A DNA stretch of 64,000 nucleotides from SCBR16-9 sp964537975. GTDB taxonomy: Bacteria; Hydrogenedentota; Hydrogenedentia; Hydrogenedentales; SCBR16-9. Below, piece by piece: positions 27,295 through 35,961 of the stretch. Under the pieces are notes generated by a model. The model saw only the letters and a program-made list of their open reading frames with translations. It ran no database searches and was not told where the DNA came from. The position numbers and the translations under genes were made by a program. Every line of letters begins with the position of its first letter. The first letter of the stretch is position 1. The DNA lies in the NCBI GenBank assembly GCA_964537975.1, contig CAZIDP010000004.1, positions 62,001 to 126,000 on the forward strand, read 5' to 3'.

Positions 27295-28047
27295 CTACTC
27301 TGCCATGGCTTCGGCAAGAACGGCCTCATTTACTTCAAGGTTACTGTAGACATCCTGGACATCATCGTTGTCTTCCAACGATTCAATCAGGTTCAATACA
27401 GAACGGATGGCATGCGCATCGACCTCAATAGTCGTTTTGGGTAGCATGGTCAGCTTGGCTTCCTCTGGCGGATGTCCCATTTCTTCCAGGGCACTCGCCA
27501 CCGCATGCAGCAGGGTTGGTTCAGTGGTGATTTCATACAAATCACCTTCTACATCAACATCTTCGGCACCAGCTTCTATGGCCTTGTCGAATACTTCCTC
27601 TTCGCTGAGGTTTTCTTTTGGTAGGGTGATTATCCCTTTCTCTTCGAAATTCCAGCTTACCGCGCCATTTTCTGCCATGCTGCCGTTGTACTTGTTAACC
27701 AAGTGCCGTATCTCTGCTACGGTTCGCCGCTTGTTGTCGGTCAGAATATCCACGATAAGCCCTACACCAGCCGGGCCATAACATTCATAGCGACTGTCTT
27801 CATAGGAAACACCCGGCAGTTCGCCGGTTCCCTTTTTAATTGCACGCTCAATGTTGTCATTGGGCATGTTGGCGTTACGGGCAGCATTTAATACGGTGCG
27901 TAATCGTGGATTGGCTACCGGATCACCACCGCCAATCTTGGCTGCCACGGTGATTTCTTTTGCAAGACGTGAAAATATTTTTCCACGCTTTGCATCCAAA
28001 GCCCCTTTTTTACGCTTGATGGTGCTCCACTTTGAATGACCCGACAT
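27295..28047 (-). CDS. yebC: YebC/PmpR family protein (TACO1-like)
   Basis: 250 residues, standard length. The start MSGHSKWSTIKRKKGALD is diagnostic, followed by NARLRT-type motif NPRLRTVLNAARNANMPNDNI and the domain II/III pattern YEGYGPAGVG-like (YECYGPAGVGLIVD), NGAVSWNFEEKG and DDDVQDVYSN-like EDNDDVQDVYSNL at the end. Members act as translation or transcription modulators. GGAGA lies 9 bases upstream. First gene of the ruv operon, as in many bacteria. Confidence 0.97.
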   Translation of the reverse strand: MSGHSKWSTIKRKKGALDAKRGKIFSRLAKEITVAAKIGGGDPVANPRLRTVLNAARNANMPNDNIERAIKKGTGELPGVSYEDSRYECYGPAGVGLIVDILTDNKRRTVAEIRHLVNKYNGSMAENGAVSWNFEEKGIITLPKENLSEEEVFDKAIEAGAEDVDVEGDLYEITTEPTLLHAVASALEEMGHPPEEAKLTMLPKTTIEVDAHAIRSVLNLIESLEDNDDVQDVYSNLEVNEAVLAEAMAE

Positions 28048-28202
28048 GTATTTGATTCTCCACCAGAATGCTGCGTTTCGTTTGGATTTTCGTTATTTTT
28101 GAGTGTGTAGCATACCAAAATCCTACCGATTTGTGCAATAGGTACCAGCAAAAATTCAGCAGAGATGCATGCAGGCTCTCAATTCGTTGCCTGCCTGTAG
28201 TG

Positions 28203-29144
28203 TTATTGTTGCGAAGACTCATATTCGACGAATGCTGTTTCAATTCCAGCTTCATCGGCATTGCCCATATGGGTCAGCATGCGGTATTTCAAGGTAAATG
28301 ACGCACCGGGTTCCAACAGGTGGCTTTCTGTATGGGGCCAGGAAACTCCCAGGAATCCATAATGACGCAGTATCCATCCTGGATGCGGATAGCCGGGATT
28401 CTGTGGGTGTTGAAATATCGCAATACCAGACTTATCACCATCCAAATCATCGGCAGATATTGCGTACGAGACGTCCACCCACGGAGATTCCAAGTAGAGT
28501 TTGTCCTCATCCACAACACCGGGTTGTGCAGTAAAAGTCAATGGTTCCCGGGTAGAATCAGGCCGAACATTCAAGCCGCCATATCCTTTATTTTCTTCCG
28601 GGGCACCATAGAATCCAACAGTAGAATCATGTCTGTTCGTATAGGTCATAACCACATCAATGACCCGCTTGTTATCTTGATAAGCATGAACAGTCAATTC
28701 AAATTGTTCTTCCAATACAGCGACTTCCGGGGCATCATCAAAGGACCAGATATTGTTAAACATAAGAACTGCCTGTTTGGAGTCAAGTGCATCTATACGC
28801 CAGGAACGGACATGGGGCCGTGCTTCACTCAATAACCATACATTCAAGTTGCGTTCACCCGCACGCACATCCGGCCAGGCAGCAAATACGCCACGATGGT
28901 GGTAATGGTCATCGGGGAAATCTTCTGTCAACGGATTTCCAGCCGGATCATACAGTGGATGGATATATCCCGCACGTGTCTGGTGTTCTGGAACACCTTC
29001 CGGTGCTGGCACGGATTGAATTCGATAGACCAGCACGGGAGCACCATTTTCATACAATGTCAACGTATCGCCATCCTGTTCCACAACAAAACCTGTGGGG
29101 ACGGTCAATACGACAGACAACAATAGGGTAGTCATTACAGACAT
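28203..29144 (-). CDS. Exported DUF6807 (PmoA-type) family protein
   Basis: About 313 residues from the ATG at 29144, with GAGAGGA 8 bases upstream and a signal peptide following (TTLLLSVVLTVPTGF). The family pattern is clear: VYRIQSVPAPEGV, RAGYIHPLYDPAGNPLTEDFPDDHYHHRGVF with the conserved His cluster, and YGGLNVRPDS and FLGVSWPHTESHLLEPG. The function of DUF6807 is not established; it clusters with Gfo/Idh and sugar-acid genes. It lies 23 bases downstream of the enolase-superfamily gene and likely forms an operon with it. A second member is at 39985-40968. Confidence 0.85.
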   Translation of the reverse strand: MSVMTTLLLSVVLTVPTGFVVEQDGDTLTLYENGAPVLVYRIQSVPAPEGVPEHQTRAGYIHPLYDPAGNPLTEDFPDDHYHHRGVFAAWPDVRAGERNLNVWLLSEARPHVRSWRIDALDSKQAVLMFNNIWSFDDAPEVAVLEEQFELTVHAYQDNKRVIDVVMTYTNRHDSTVGFYGAPEENKGYGGLNVRPDSTREPLTFTAQPGVVDEDKLYLESPWVDVSYAISADDLDGDKSGIAIFQHPQNPGYPHPGWILRHYGFLGVSWPHTESHLLEPGASFTLKYRMLTHMGNADEAGIETAFVEYESSQQ

Positions 29145-29167
29145 GACAAGATTCCTCTCCAATTGTT

Positions 29168-30328
29168 TTATATTTTGGATCGTTCCATTAAATTCTGTAC
29201 TTTTTCTTCGTCTACTTCAATACCCAGCCCCGGCCCCTTGGGAATTCGAATCCTGCCATTCTCAACAGTAAAAGGCTCTTTCAATACACTTTCACCCAGG
29301 AATTGTGGACCATTCAATGCAGCAGGGTATTTTAAGCCAAAAGCGCCATATAAAATTAATGAGGCAGCCAACGATACATCCGGGTCCGTCAGTCCACTAC
29401 CTAAAAACATTTTGCCAGAGTCTTGCAGAATTTGCAGTTGGCGTGCTGCCGATTGTAACCCGCCACACCGTGCTGGCTTCATGGCCATCCCGTCACACAT
29501 ATCCAGCTTGATAAATTCCAGTAAATCGGCAGGTGTCACAACCCCTTCGTCGATAATGATTGGAATGGGACTGACGCGGCGGATTTCCTGATATGCACTG
29601 ATGCGGTTTATGGGGACAGGTTGTTCAAAGACTGCGGCCCCAGCTTCGGCGATTCTTGGCGCCATATATATAGCTTCTGGGGGCTCAAAACCACCGTTGG
29701 CATCTGCCCACAAGAACCCGTCCGGTACTTCTGCTTTCACCATACGGCATAATTCCAAATCAAACTTGGGATCAGGTGCGATTTTGATATTAAAATGTTC
29801 ATATCCACGCTTTTTGCCTTCAGCGATCAGCGGAGCGACATCATCAAGCGTAACCGGGTTTAAGGTCCAGCTTAATGTTAAATCATCTGGTGTTGTGCGC
29901 CCCCAGAATTCCGCCATATTCAGTCCAGTTGATCTCCCAATCAAGTCGTGAATGGCAATATCAATACCTGCTTTGGTTATTGGCGCGCCAGTAGAGAATC
30001 CATTAGCAATTTCCTTATTCATTACTTTGTGGATAGATTCCAGATCGAAAGGATTCATGCCAGAAAGAATCGGGATCAGGTAGTTTTCAAGCGTGGAAAC
30101 AGCACCTTCCAGAGTCTCATAGCTCCATCTCGGAACAGGGACACTCTCCCCCCATCCAACGGTTCCGTCACTCGCCGTAATCTTAATCAATACAGCCGGT
30201 CGTCCCCCACCAGAAATGGGGCCTTCAAAAAACCGGAATCGCATCATCGTCGGGTAACGTACCGGGAAAAGCTCAGTTTTTTCTATGGTGATGGGCTTAC
30301 GTAAATCCGCCAGGGGTATTTCATGCAT
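29168..30328 (-). CDS. Muconate lactonizing-type enolase superfamily protein
   Basis: 386 residues, full length. The capping domain is followed by a barrel with metal ligands readable in WADANGG (Asp), VFEQPVP (Glu) and IIIDEGVVTP (Asp/Glu). The lysine on strand 6 is present in MKPARCGG, and on strand 2 only the second lysine of the K-x-K motif is kept (FNIKIAPDP, first position Asn). The layout is that of the MLE subgroup (muconate cycloisomerase, succinylbenzoate synthase, dipeptide epimerase). The exact reaction is open; loss of the first Lys suggests one-base chemistry. First gene of a pair with the DUF6807 gene. Confidence 0.85.
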   Translation of the reverse strand: MHEIPLADLRKPITIEKTELFPVRYPTMMRFRFFEGPISGGGRPAVLIKITASDGTVGWGESVPVPRWSYETLEGAVSTLENYLIPILSGMNPFDLESIHKVMNKEIANGFSTGAPITKAGIDIAIHDLIGRSTGLNMAEFWGRTTPDDLTLSWTLNPVTLDDVAPLIAEGKKRGYEHFNIKIAPDPKFDLELCRMVKAEVPDGFLWADANGGFEPPEAIYMAPRIAEAGAAVFEQPVPINRISAYQEIRRVSPIPIIIDEGVVTPADLLEFIKLDMCDGMAMKPARCGGLQSAARQLQILQDSGKMFLGSGLTDPDVSLAASLILYGAFGLKYPAALNGPQFLGESVLKEPFTVENGRIRIPKGPGLGIEVDEEKVQNLMERSKI

Positions 30329-30739
30329 CGTGTCTCTCGCATTGCTGAGTTATATGACTTGTGAAGTTATTTCAAGTTACAAAAATGAAAGCATTCTTAT
30401 AGATGAAGCCATCTTAGCAAGTTGCTACTGTATGGTCAAGACACCGAATTTTCAATAAAAACTCTGAGCAATATAAAGTCCATACCTTATCGCATGAATA
30501 CGCTGGCATCTATATGCCAAGTTCCTGGTTGCAGCAGCATTTTGTAGAATTTAAATTAAATGAGATGACACGGTAGTAGATGTATTCCCATTTTCAAGCT
30601 GCAGAATATTCCAATAGCGGCAAAAAAGTCCTGTGTGTTGTTTATGATGCAATTTTCCACGAAAACCTTTCACCCATTGCATAGTGCTGTTTTCATGCTT
30701 TTTTCTTGTCAATACACCAGTATCTCCAAAAAATATCGG

Positions 30740-30756
30740 TTGGCACAGCTATTGCA
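30740..30756 (+). promoter_or_regulatory. Sigma-54 (RpoN) promoter of the flagellar operon
   Basis: TTGGCACAGCTATTGCA matches the -24/-12 consensus (TGGCACR-N4-TTGCA) with exact spacing. Transcription would start near 30767, about 200 bases before flgF. Flagellar rod, ring and hook genes are RpoN-dependent in many bacteria, which supports the call. No enhancer-binding regulator is encoded in the window. Confidence 0.85.
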
Positions 30757-30774
30757 TACCCTAATCATTAGAAT

Positions 30775-30900
30775 CCGGCTCCCATCCGGGTTTTCCTCAT
30801 GAGTGGTTGGCCCGACGCAACGAAGTACATTGTCCCATGTGTTTCTGTATCCGTCGCGGGATGGCGCGGGCCTTCCCTGATTTTAGCCAGCATATTTAAT
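30775..30900 (+). promoter_or_regulatory. Structured 5' leader upstream of flgF
   Basis: The leader is distinctly GC-richer than its surroundings. It can pair CCATCC (30782-30787) with GGATGG downstream, and CCCGACG (30811-30817) with CGTCGCGGG, enclosing an ACAT/ATGT hairpin. It might be a cis-regulatory RNA or simply contain a short coding frame. It does not match the riboswitch consensus sequences I know. Confidence 0.3.
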
Positions 30901-30927
30901 TATGTGCTGAAAAAATATAAAGGTTGA
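30799..30927 (+). CDS. Possible 42-codon leader ORF upstream of flgF
   Basis: An ATG at 30799 opens a 42-residue frame (starting MSGWPDATKY and ending NYVLKKYKG, TGA at 30925-30927) within the sigma-54 transcript. It has a hydrophobic middle and basic end. No good ribosome-binding site precedes it, and it competes with an RNA-structure explanation of the same DNA. Confidence 0.25.
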   Translation: MSGWPDATKYIVPCVSVSVAGWRGPSLILASIFNYVLKKYKG

Positions 30928-30967
30928 ATGGAGTATTGCGAAGCATTAAAAATCTGGAAATACAAGC

Positions 30968-31729
30968 ATGATACAGGGATTATATACGGCAGCCGGTGGA
31001 ATGCTGGCAGTAGAAAAACGTCAAGATATTCTGGCCAACAATATTGCGAATGTCTCCACACCCGGATATAAACGTCATGCCCCAGTGCAACTTGGTTTCA
31101 ATGAAATTTTTTCTGAAACTTTACGTCGCCCTTTTCACTTTGATTCTGATTCTGCACCTGCTGGCGGTGTTCGTATCGTAGAATCATACAGTGATCTTGC
31201 CGCAGGTGTTTTGCGTAAAACGGACAATCCATTTCAAATGGCTTTAATCGGCCCTGGGTATTTCGTAATTGACACACCAGAGGGAGACCGTTACAGCCGA
31301 AGTGGTGATTTTATGGTGGACCCGCAAGGCGAGCTTGCTACACACGAAGGGTATAAAGTCCTTGGCATAAACGGCCAGCCCATCTCTGTAGATGGTGCCG
31401 AGGTGAATATAGGTGCAGATGGTGGTGTGCAGGTAGATGGATTCCCTGCGGGACAACTTCAAATTGTGGAGTTTGCAGAACCCACACGTTTGCTGCGTGA
31501 AGGGGACAACCTGTACTTCGCAACAGATGAAGTCCTGGAAAATTCTGCCCAGGCTGCTGAAACACAGGTCGCACATAAACATTTGGAAATGTCCAATGTA
31601 AACCTTCCCAATGAACTCATCAATATGATGATGGGGATGCGTGCTTATGAGGCCAATCAACAAGTTATACAAGCTCTGGACGGTACAGTTGGACGCCTGA
31701 TCGAACAAGTCGGCATGCCAACTATGTAA
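30968..31729 (+). CDS. flgF: Flagellar basal-body rod protein FlgF (FlgG family)
   Basis: 253 residues, GGAAA 8 bases before the ATG. The N-terminal rod motif (GLYTAAGGMLAVEKRQDILANNIANVSTPGYKRH) and C-terminal MMMGMRAYEANQQVIQALDGTV helices are those of axial flagellar proteins; LIGPGYFVIDTPEGDRYSRSGDF is the FlgF/FlgG middle. Being the shorter of two such genes and preceding FlgG, it is called FlgF (proximal rod). It has no signal peptide, as expected for export by the flagellar type III apparatus. First gene of the operon. Confidence 0.9.
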   Translation: MIQGLYTAAGGMLAVEKRQDILANNIANVSTPGYKRHAPVQLGFNEIFSETLRRPFHFDSDSAPAGGVRIVESYSDLAAGVLRKTDNPFQMALIGPGYFVIDTPEGDRYSRSGDFMVDPQGELATHEGYKVLGINGQPISVDGAEVNIGADGGVQVDGFPAGQLQIVEFAEPTRLLREGDNLYFATDEVLENSAQAAETQVAHKHLEMSNVNLPNELINMMMGMRAYEANQQVIQALDGTVGRLIEQVGMPTM

Positions 31730-31824
31730 ATATTGACCTAAAAAATATTATCTAACATGAAATATTATCAAAGTTATTTATCGCTCGCATTCAAAGATTT
31801 CGCAATGGCAGGGAGTAATTCATA

Positions 31825-32616
31825 ATGATTCGATCCATGTTTACCGCGGCAACAGGCATGATTGCGCAACAGTTGTCCATTGACACCATTGCGAACAACC
31901 TCGCAAACGTGAATACGACGGGGTTCAAAAAAAGCCGTGTTAACTTTCAGGATTTACTCTATGAAACCATTAAGCCAGCCGGTAGCGAAACAGCCGCTGG
32001 TACCACGATACCGGAAGGTATCCAGGTAGGGCATGGTACGCGCCCATCGGCTATCGCAAAAGTGTTTACGCCAGGCGCTTTCATTCAAACGGGTAATGCT
32101 TTGGATATTGCTATCGAGGGAGATGGATTCTTTCAGATAGAAATGCCAGACGGAGGCACGTCCTACACGCGGGATGGTTCTTTCAAAATCAATGAAGAGG
32201 GAACGATCATGACAGCAGATGGTTATCCATTGGTGCCAGGGATCAACATACCCAATGAAGCAGAATTGGTATCCATCGGTTCTGATGGCACGGTTTCAGC
32301 ACGGCTGCCAGGAGACAATACCCCGCAAGTGCTGGGCAATCTGCAACTGGTGCGTTTTTCGAATCCAGCAGGACTGGATGCACGATTGGGACGCAATTTA
32401 CTACTGGAGACCCAGGCATCAGGTGCACCAAATCAAGGACAACCAGGCCTGGATGGATTGGGAACCATAGTTCAAGGTTTTCTGGAAAACTCGAATGTTC
32501 AGGTAGTTGAAGAAATATTGCAAATGATTATTGCACAGCGGGCATACGAAGCAAATTCAAAAGTGATTCAAACATCAGATGAAATGCTGCAAACAGCCAA
32601 TAATGTACGCCGCTAA
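31825..32616 (+). CDS. flgG: Flagellar distal rod protein FlgG
   Basis: 263 residues, close to the usual 260. Starts MIRSMFTAATGMIAQQLSIDTIANNLANVNTTGFKK, the classic FlgG N-terminus, and ends IIAQRAYEANSKVIQTSDEMLQTANNV. GGGAG lies 9 bases before the ATG. It polymerises as the distal rod running through the P and L rings encoded downstream. Confidence 0.97.
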   Translation: MIRSMFTAATGMIAQQLSIDTIANNLANVNTTGFKKSRVNFQDLLYETIKPAGSETAAGTTIPEGIQVGHGTRPSAIAKVFTPGAFIQTGNALDIAIEGDGFFQIEMPDGGTSYTRDGSFKINEEGTIMTADGYPLVPGINIPNEAELVSIGSDGTVSARLPGDNTPQVLGNLQLVRFSNPAGLDARLGRNLLLETQASGAPNQGQPGLDGLGTIVQGFLENSNVQVVEEILQMIIAQRAYEANSKVIQTSDEMLQTANNVRR

Positions 32617-32646
32617 TTCCAATCATAAACGATGAGGATCTTGGAC

Positions 32647-33660
32647 ATGCCATTTAATATTCGATTTACCAGAAACAGACCTGTGCTGCAACCCACGCTC
32701 ACATTCGTCGGTGTTGTCATACTCTTATGTGGCGCAATGGCACTTCATGCAGAAGAATTGGAGATCGAGGGAAATACATTAATGCTGCGTGAAGAAGCCT
32801 ATGTGAAAGGTCCGCAAGTTTTATTGGGTGATGTTGCCGACATTATTGGAAATCCAGAACTCGTTGCATCACTTGCAGACATCGAATTGACCAGTGCAGC
32901 ACAACCAGGTGGAAGCAAGCGAGTGAATGCTGCCTTGATCGAGGCACGCCTGCGTAACGCTGGTATATCAGCAGAAGCGGTCACGTTGAAAGGCGCAAAC
33001 TCTATTCAAGCTCGTACCCTTCATCATGAAATAAGTCGGCATGAAGTTGTCGCATCATTGCATGAATTCATTGAAATGGATATGCCATGGGAGCCGACAG
33101 TTGCCGAAATTGTTATACCGCCACCAAGCGAAGACTACATAGTTCCCGAGGGACAGGTCTCGATAACCTGGAACACCAACCCGAGTTATCAATACCTGGG
33201 GCCAGGTACATTTCGTGGAAGCATTGAAGTGGATGGTGTAATGCAACGCACTATTCTGGTCCGGGCCGATGTCGATGCCTATGTTGAAGTGTTGACCGTT
33301 GCAACGGACATACTCCGTGGCAAGCCCATCAGGTTGTCTGATCTGGAAATACAAAAACAGGCTCTTTCCAAAGTACCCAGTGGCGCATTGACCAGTCCGG
33401 AGGAAGCGGTTGGGATGATATCAAGGCGAACTCTTTTCCCCGGGATGCTGTTGACCAACCGCAATGTCGAAGCGCCCGTAGTAGTGCGTCGAAATCAAAT
33501 AGTTCCGGTTTTACTACAGTCAGGTTCACTGACTGTTCAAGCCCAGGGTCGTGCCCTGGCCAATGGCCGGGTTGGCGATCTGATTAATTGTGCCAATCTA
33601 AATTCACGTGAAGAATATCAGGGTATTGTTCGACAAGATGGTGTTGTCGTTGTTCACTGA
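32647..33660 (+). CDS. flgA: Flagellar P-ring assembly chaperone FlgA
   Basis: About 337 residues from the ATG at 32647 (GAGG 9 bases upstream). A signal peptide (FVGVVILLCGAMALHA) is followed by an N-terminal region of about 150 residues and then the SAF domain and FlgA C-terminal beta domain (LRGKPIRLSDLEIQKQAL, LFPGMLLTNRNVEAPVVVRRNQIV, QGRALANGRVGDLINCANLNS). It is longer than E. coli FlgA (about 220) because of the N-terminal extension. It assists FlgI assembly in the periplasm. The stop overlaps the next ribosome-binding region. Confidence 0.92.
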   Translation: MPFNIRFTRNRPVLQPTLTFVGVVILLCGAMALHAEELEIEGNTLMLREEAYVKGPQVLLGDVADIIGNPELVASLADIELTSAAQPGGSKRVNAALIEARLRNAGISAEAVTLKGANSIQARTLHHEISRHEVVASLHEFIEMDMPWEPTVAEIVIPPPSEDYIVPEGQVSITWNTNPSYQYLGPGTFRGSIEVDGVMQRTILVRADVDAYVEVLTVATDILRGKPIRLSDLEIQKQALSKVPSGALTSPEEAVGMISRRTLFPGMLLTNRNVEAPVVVRRNQIVPVLLQSGSLTVQAQGRALANGRVGDLINCANLNSREEYQGIVRQDGVVVVH

Positions 33661-33674
33661 TGGAGGATTATTTC

Positions 33675-34307
33675 ATGCATAAAAAGCTCACAGTACTCAC
33701 TGCAATGATGCTTTTCTTTGCCCCGGTTACCATGGCAGATTCGCTGTTCACGCAAGAAGCCGAACGTAGCGGTACGCTTATCACAGAACGCAAAGCGCGT
33801 TTCGAAGTCGGCGATATCATTACCGTGCTGGTCGAAGAAAGCATATCGGCAAGTTCCTCTGCAAACACGAACACCAAGAAGGAATCCGACCTGCAACAAA
33901 ACACGCCAGCGAATCAGAACACTTTCATCGCTGGAGAGAATGGTCTGAATTTGATTGATCCAGAAAAGCTGCCTAACTGGAATATAGGTGCAGAAAATGA
34001 GCACCGAACTACAGGTCAAACCCGGCGTACCAGCACATTGACGACGACCATAACTTGTGTCGTAGTTGAAACATTGCCCAATGATACCTTGCGCATTGAG
34101 GGAGAACGCAAGGTAACCATTAATCGAGAAGATACCATTATGTCCATGAGTGGAACTATTCGTGCCAAAGATGTTACTCCAGCCAATACGATTCCCTCGA
34201 CTCAGGTTGCCGGAGCCAGTGTTGAGCTTAAAGGGAAAGGGCCGTTATGGAACAACCAGCGCCGTGGTTTTATTACACGATTCCTGGATTGGTTTTCTCC
34301 TTATTAA
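33675..34307 (+). CDS. flgH: Flagellar L-ring protein FlgH
   Basis: About 210 residues from the ATG at 33675, where GGAGG sits 8 bases upstream. Homology to FlgH is clear: SLFTQEAERSGTL, FEVGDIITVLVEESISASSSANT, TTTITCVVVETLPNDTLRIEGERKV, and GTIRAKDVTPANTIPSTQVAGASVELKGKGP. The signal peptide (TAMMLFFAPVTMA) lacks a lipobox cysteine, unlike classical FlgH, which is an outer-membrane lipoprotein. The protein would then form the L ring without lipid anchoring. Confidence 0.94.
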   Translation: MHKKLTVLTAMMLFFAPVTMADSLFTQEAERSGTLITERKARFEVGDIITVLVEESISASSSANTNTKKESDLQQNTPANQNTFIAGENGLNLIDPEKLPNWNIGAENEHRTTGQTRRTSTLTTTITCVVVETLPNDTLRIEGERKVTINREDTIMSMSGTIRAKDVTPANTIPSTQVAGASVELKGKGPLWNNQRRGFITRFLDWFSPY

Positions 34308-34343
34308 TCACTTCATACAGTACGACAATTTCATGAGGAACAC

Positions 34344-35459
34344 ATGATGGGACTTAAAAATAATTGGACAAGACGTACACTATGGACGTTATTAATATTG
34401 GGTATTTCCTGGACCGTTAATGCGGCGCCCCTGCGTGACCTGTGTGATATCCAGGGCGCACGTGGCAATATGTTGAAAGGCATCGGTCTGGTCGTTGGTT
34501 TGTCCGGCACGGGCGACAAAGCATCAGCGGCAATACAGGCACAACAGCGCATGCTTGAACGCATGGATGTCGATGTACAAACTTTAAGTGAACTCTCTTC
34601 CAGTAATGTCGCTGTAGTGATGGTCACAGCAACCATCCCGGCGTTTGCAAAAGAAGGTACACGAATCGACGTCAAAATCGATTCACTTTATGATGCTCAG
34701 AGTTTAGAAGGCGGTCAATTGATGGAGACACATCTACGTGGCCCGGGCACCAGCGATGTGGTATATGCCGTGGCACAAGGCCCTATTTCGGTTGGAGGAT
34801 TCAACATAGATGGTGGTGGTGGAACGGCAATGCGCCGTAACCATGTGACGTCAGCCCTGCTTCCCATGGGCGCATATGTTGAACGGGAGGTGCCCTCGAG
34901 AATAACCGATGGTGAACGTTTGATGCTGTTATTGAAGCAGCCTGATTTTACCACTGCTGACCGCATTCAACAAGCAATAACGCGGGCATTCCCTGATGGA
35001 GGCGCGATGGCATTGGGTGCTGGAACAGTGCGGGTAGATATACCAACAAGTCAACAAGGCAATCTGGTTGCCTTTATCAATCAACTTATGCAAATTGAAG
35101 TTGAGGCACCCATGCCAACACGTGTAGTGATAAACGAGCGCACCGGAACGATAGTGGTTGGAGGCAATGTCGGTATCAAACCATGTCATGTTGCGCATGG
35201 AAACATGACCATCCAGATTGCAGCCACACCACAAGTAACACAGGCACTGCCATTTACAGATGCGGACCCGGTGATAACAGACACTATCGACCTGACATTG
35301 GAAGAGGAAGATGCCTATCTCATGCCTGTAGGTGGTGCTTCAGCAGGAGAAGTCGCGGCTGCATTAAACCGCCTGCGTGTAACACCACGCGATATGATTT
35401 CGATATTTCAAGCCTTGCGTAGAGGTGGTTACCTCGATGCGGATCTGGAGATAATGTAA
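34344..35459 (+). CDS. flgI: Flagellar P-ring protein FlgI
   Basis: 371 residues, normal length, with a signal peptide (LLILGISWTVNAAP). Characteristic motifs: LRDLCDIQGARGNMLKGIGLVVGLSGTGDK, NVAVVMVTATIPAF, RIDVKIDSLYDAQSLEGGQLMETHL and RVVINERTGTIVVGGNVGI. ATG codons at 34344 and 34347 are both possible; GAGGA is 7 bases from the second. It forms the periplasmic P ring. Its stop overlaps the flgJ ATG by one base. Confidence 0.97.
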   Translation: MMGLKNNWTRRTLWTLLILGISWTVNAAPLRDLCDIQGARGNMLKGIGLVVGLSGTGDKASAAIQAQQRMLERMDVDVQTLSELSSSNVAVVMVTATIPAFAKEGTRIDVKIDSLYDAQSLEGGQLMETHLRGPGTSDVVYAVAQGPISVGGFNIDGGGGTAMRRNHVTSALLPMGAYVEREVPSRITDGERLMLLLKQPDFTTADRIQQAITRAFPDGGAMALGAGTVRVDIPTSQQGNLVAFINQLMQIEVEAPMPTRVVINERTGTIVVGGNVGIKPCHVAHGNMTIQIAATPQVTQALPFTDADPVITDTIDLTLEEEDAYLMPVGGASAGEVAAALNRLRVTPRDMISIFQALRRGGYLDADLEIM

Positions 35460-35872
35460 TGTTATATGTGAATCCATTGGAGCAGAAACCATACAGCCGC
35501 CTTGACTCAGGTATACAATCGCTCACAAACGAACCACAGGCATTTGAAGAGTTTGAACGTCTTTTTTTGTATCAGCTATTGCAAGAAATGCGCAAAGGAG
35601 TTCCAAGTGACGGACTCTTTGGCCATTCACCACAACAGAAGCTCTTTGAAGAAATGTTGGATGACCATTACGCAGGCGAAATGATGAAGTCTGGACAGTT
35701 GGGTATTGCACGTATGATGGAAGAACAGGAATCACAACGGCTTGATATGTTGCGCAGCCGTCCAGTTGCGCCTGTTGATAAATTACCACTGATGTCTCAT
35801 GCACCACAGGTCCTTCACGACTCTCAAGCAAACACAAAAATGGAAAAACTAAAACCTGTCGGCGATATTTAA
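35459..35872 (+). CDS. flgJ: FlgJ-type rod-binding protein, muramidase domain absent
   Basis: 137 residues. FEEFERLFLYQLLQEMRKGVPSDGLFG and EEMLDDHYAGEMMKSGQLGIARMM are the rod-binding (PF10135) domain of FlgJ. The peptidoglycan hydrolase domain of enterobacterial FlgJ is missing, as in many other phyla, so wall penetration needs another enzyme. It starts within the flgI stop codon and is translationally coupled. Confidence 0.9.
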   Translation: MLYVNPLEQKPYSRLDSGIQSLTNEPQAFEEFERLFLYQLLQEMRKGVPSDGLFGHSPQQKLFEEMLDDHYAGEMMKSGQLGIARMMEEQESQRLDMLRSRPVAPVDKLPLMSHAPQVLHDSQANTKMEKLKPVGDI

Positions 35873-35961
35873 TCACTCTCAAGTGTTGGGAGAAATGTGC
35901 CGATATAACCAACGTGTACTTTCCGATAGAGCTGAAGGTGGTACACAACTGGAGTATAGAA

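Larger units (their letters stand above)
30329..30967. other. Divergent intergenic region before the flagellar operon
   Basis: 639 bases. The right third holds a sigma-54 promoter and a long, GC-richer leader described separately; the left part must contain the promoter of the minus-strand enolase-superfamily gene. Nothing else is recognised. Confidence 0.6.

Noticed and set aside
30775..30900. c-di-GMP-I (GEMM) riboswitch
   Set aside because: GACGCAA appears once, but the GCAAACC core and the tetraloop-receptor arrangement are absent.
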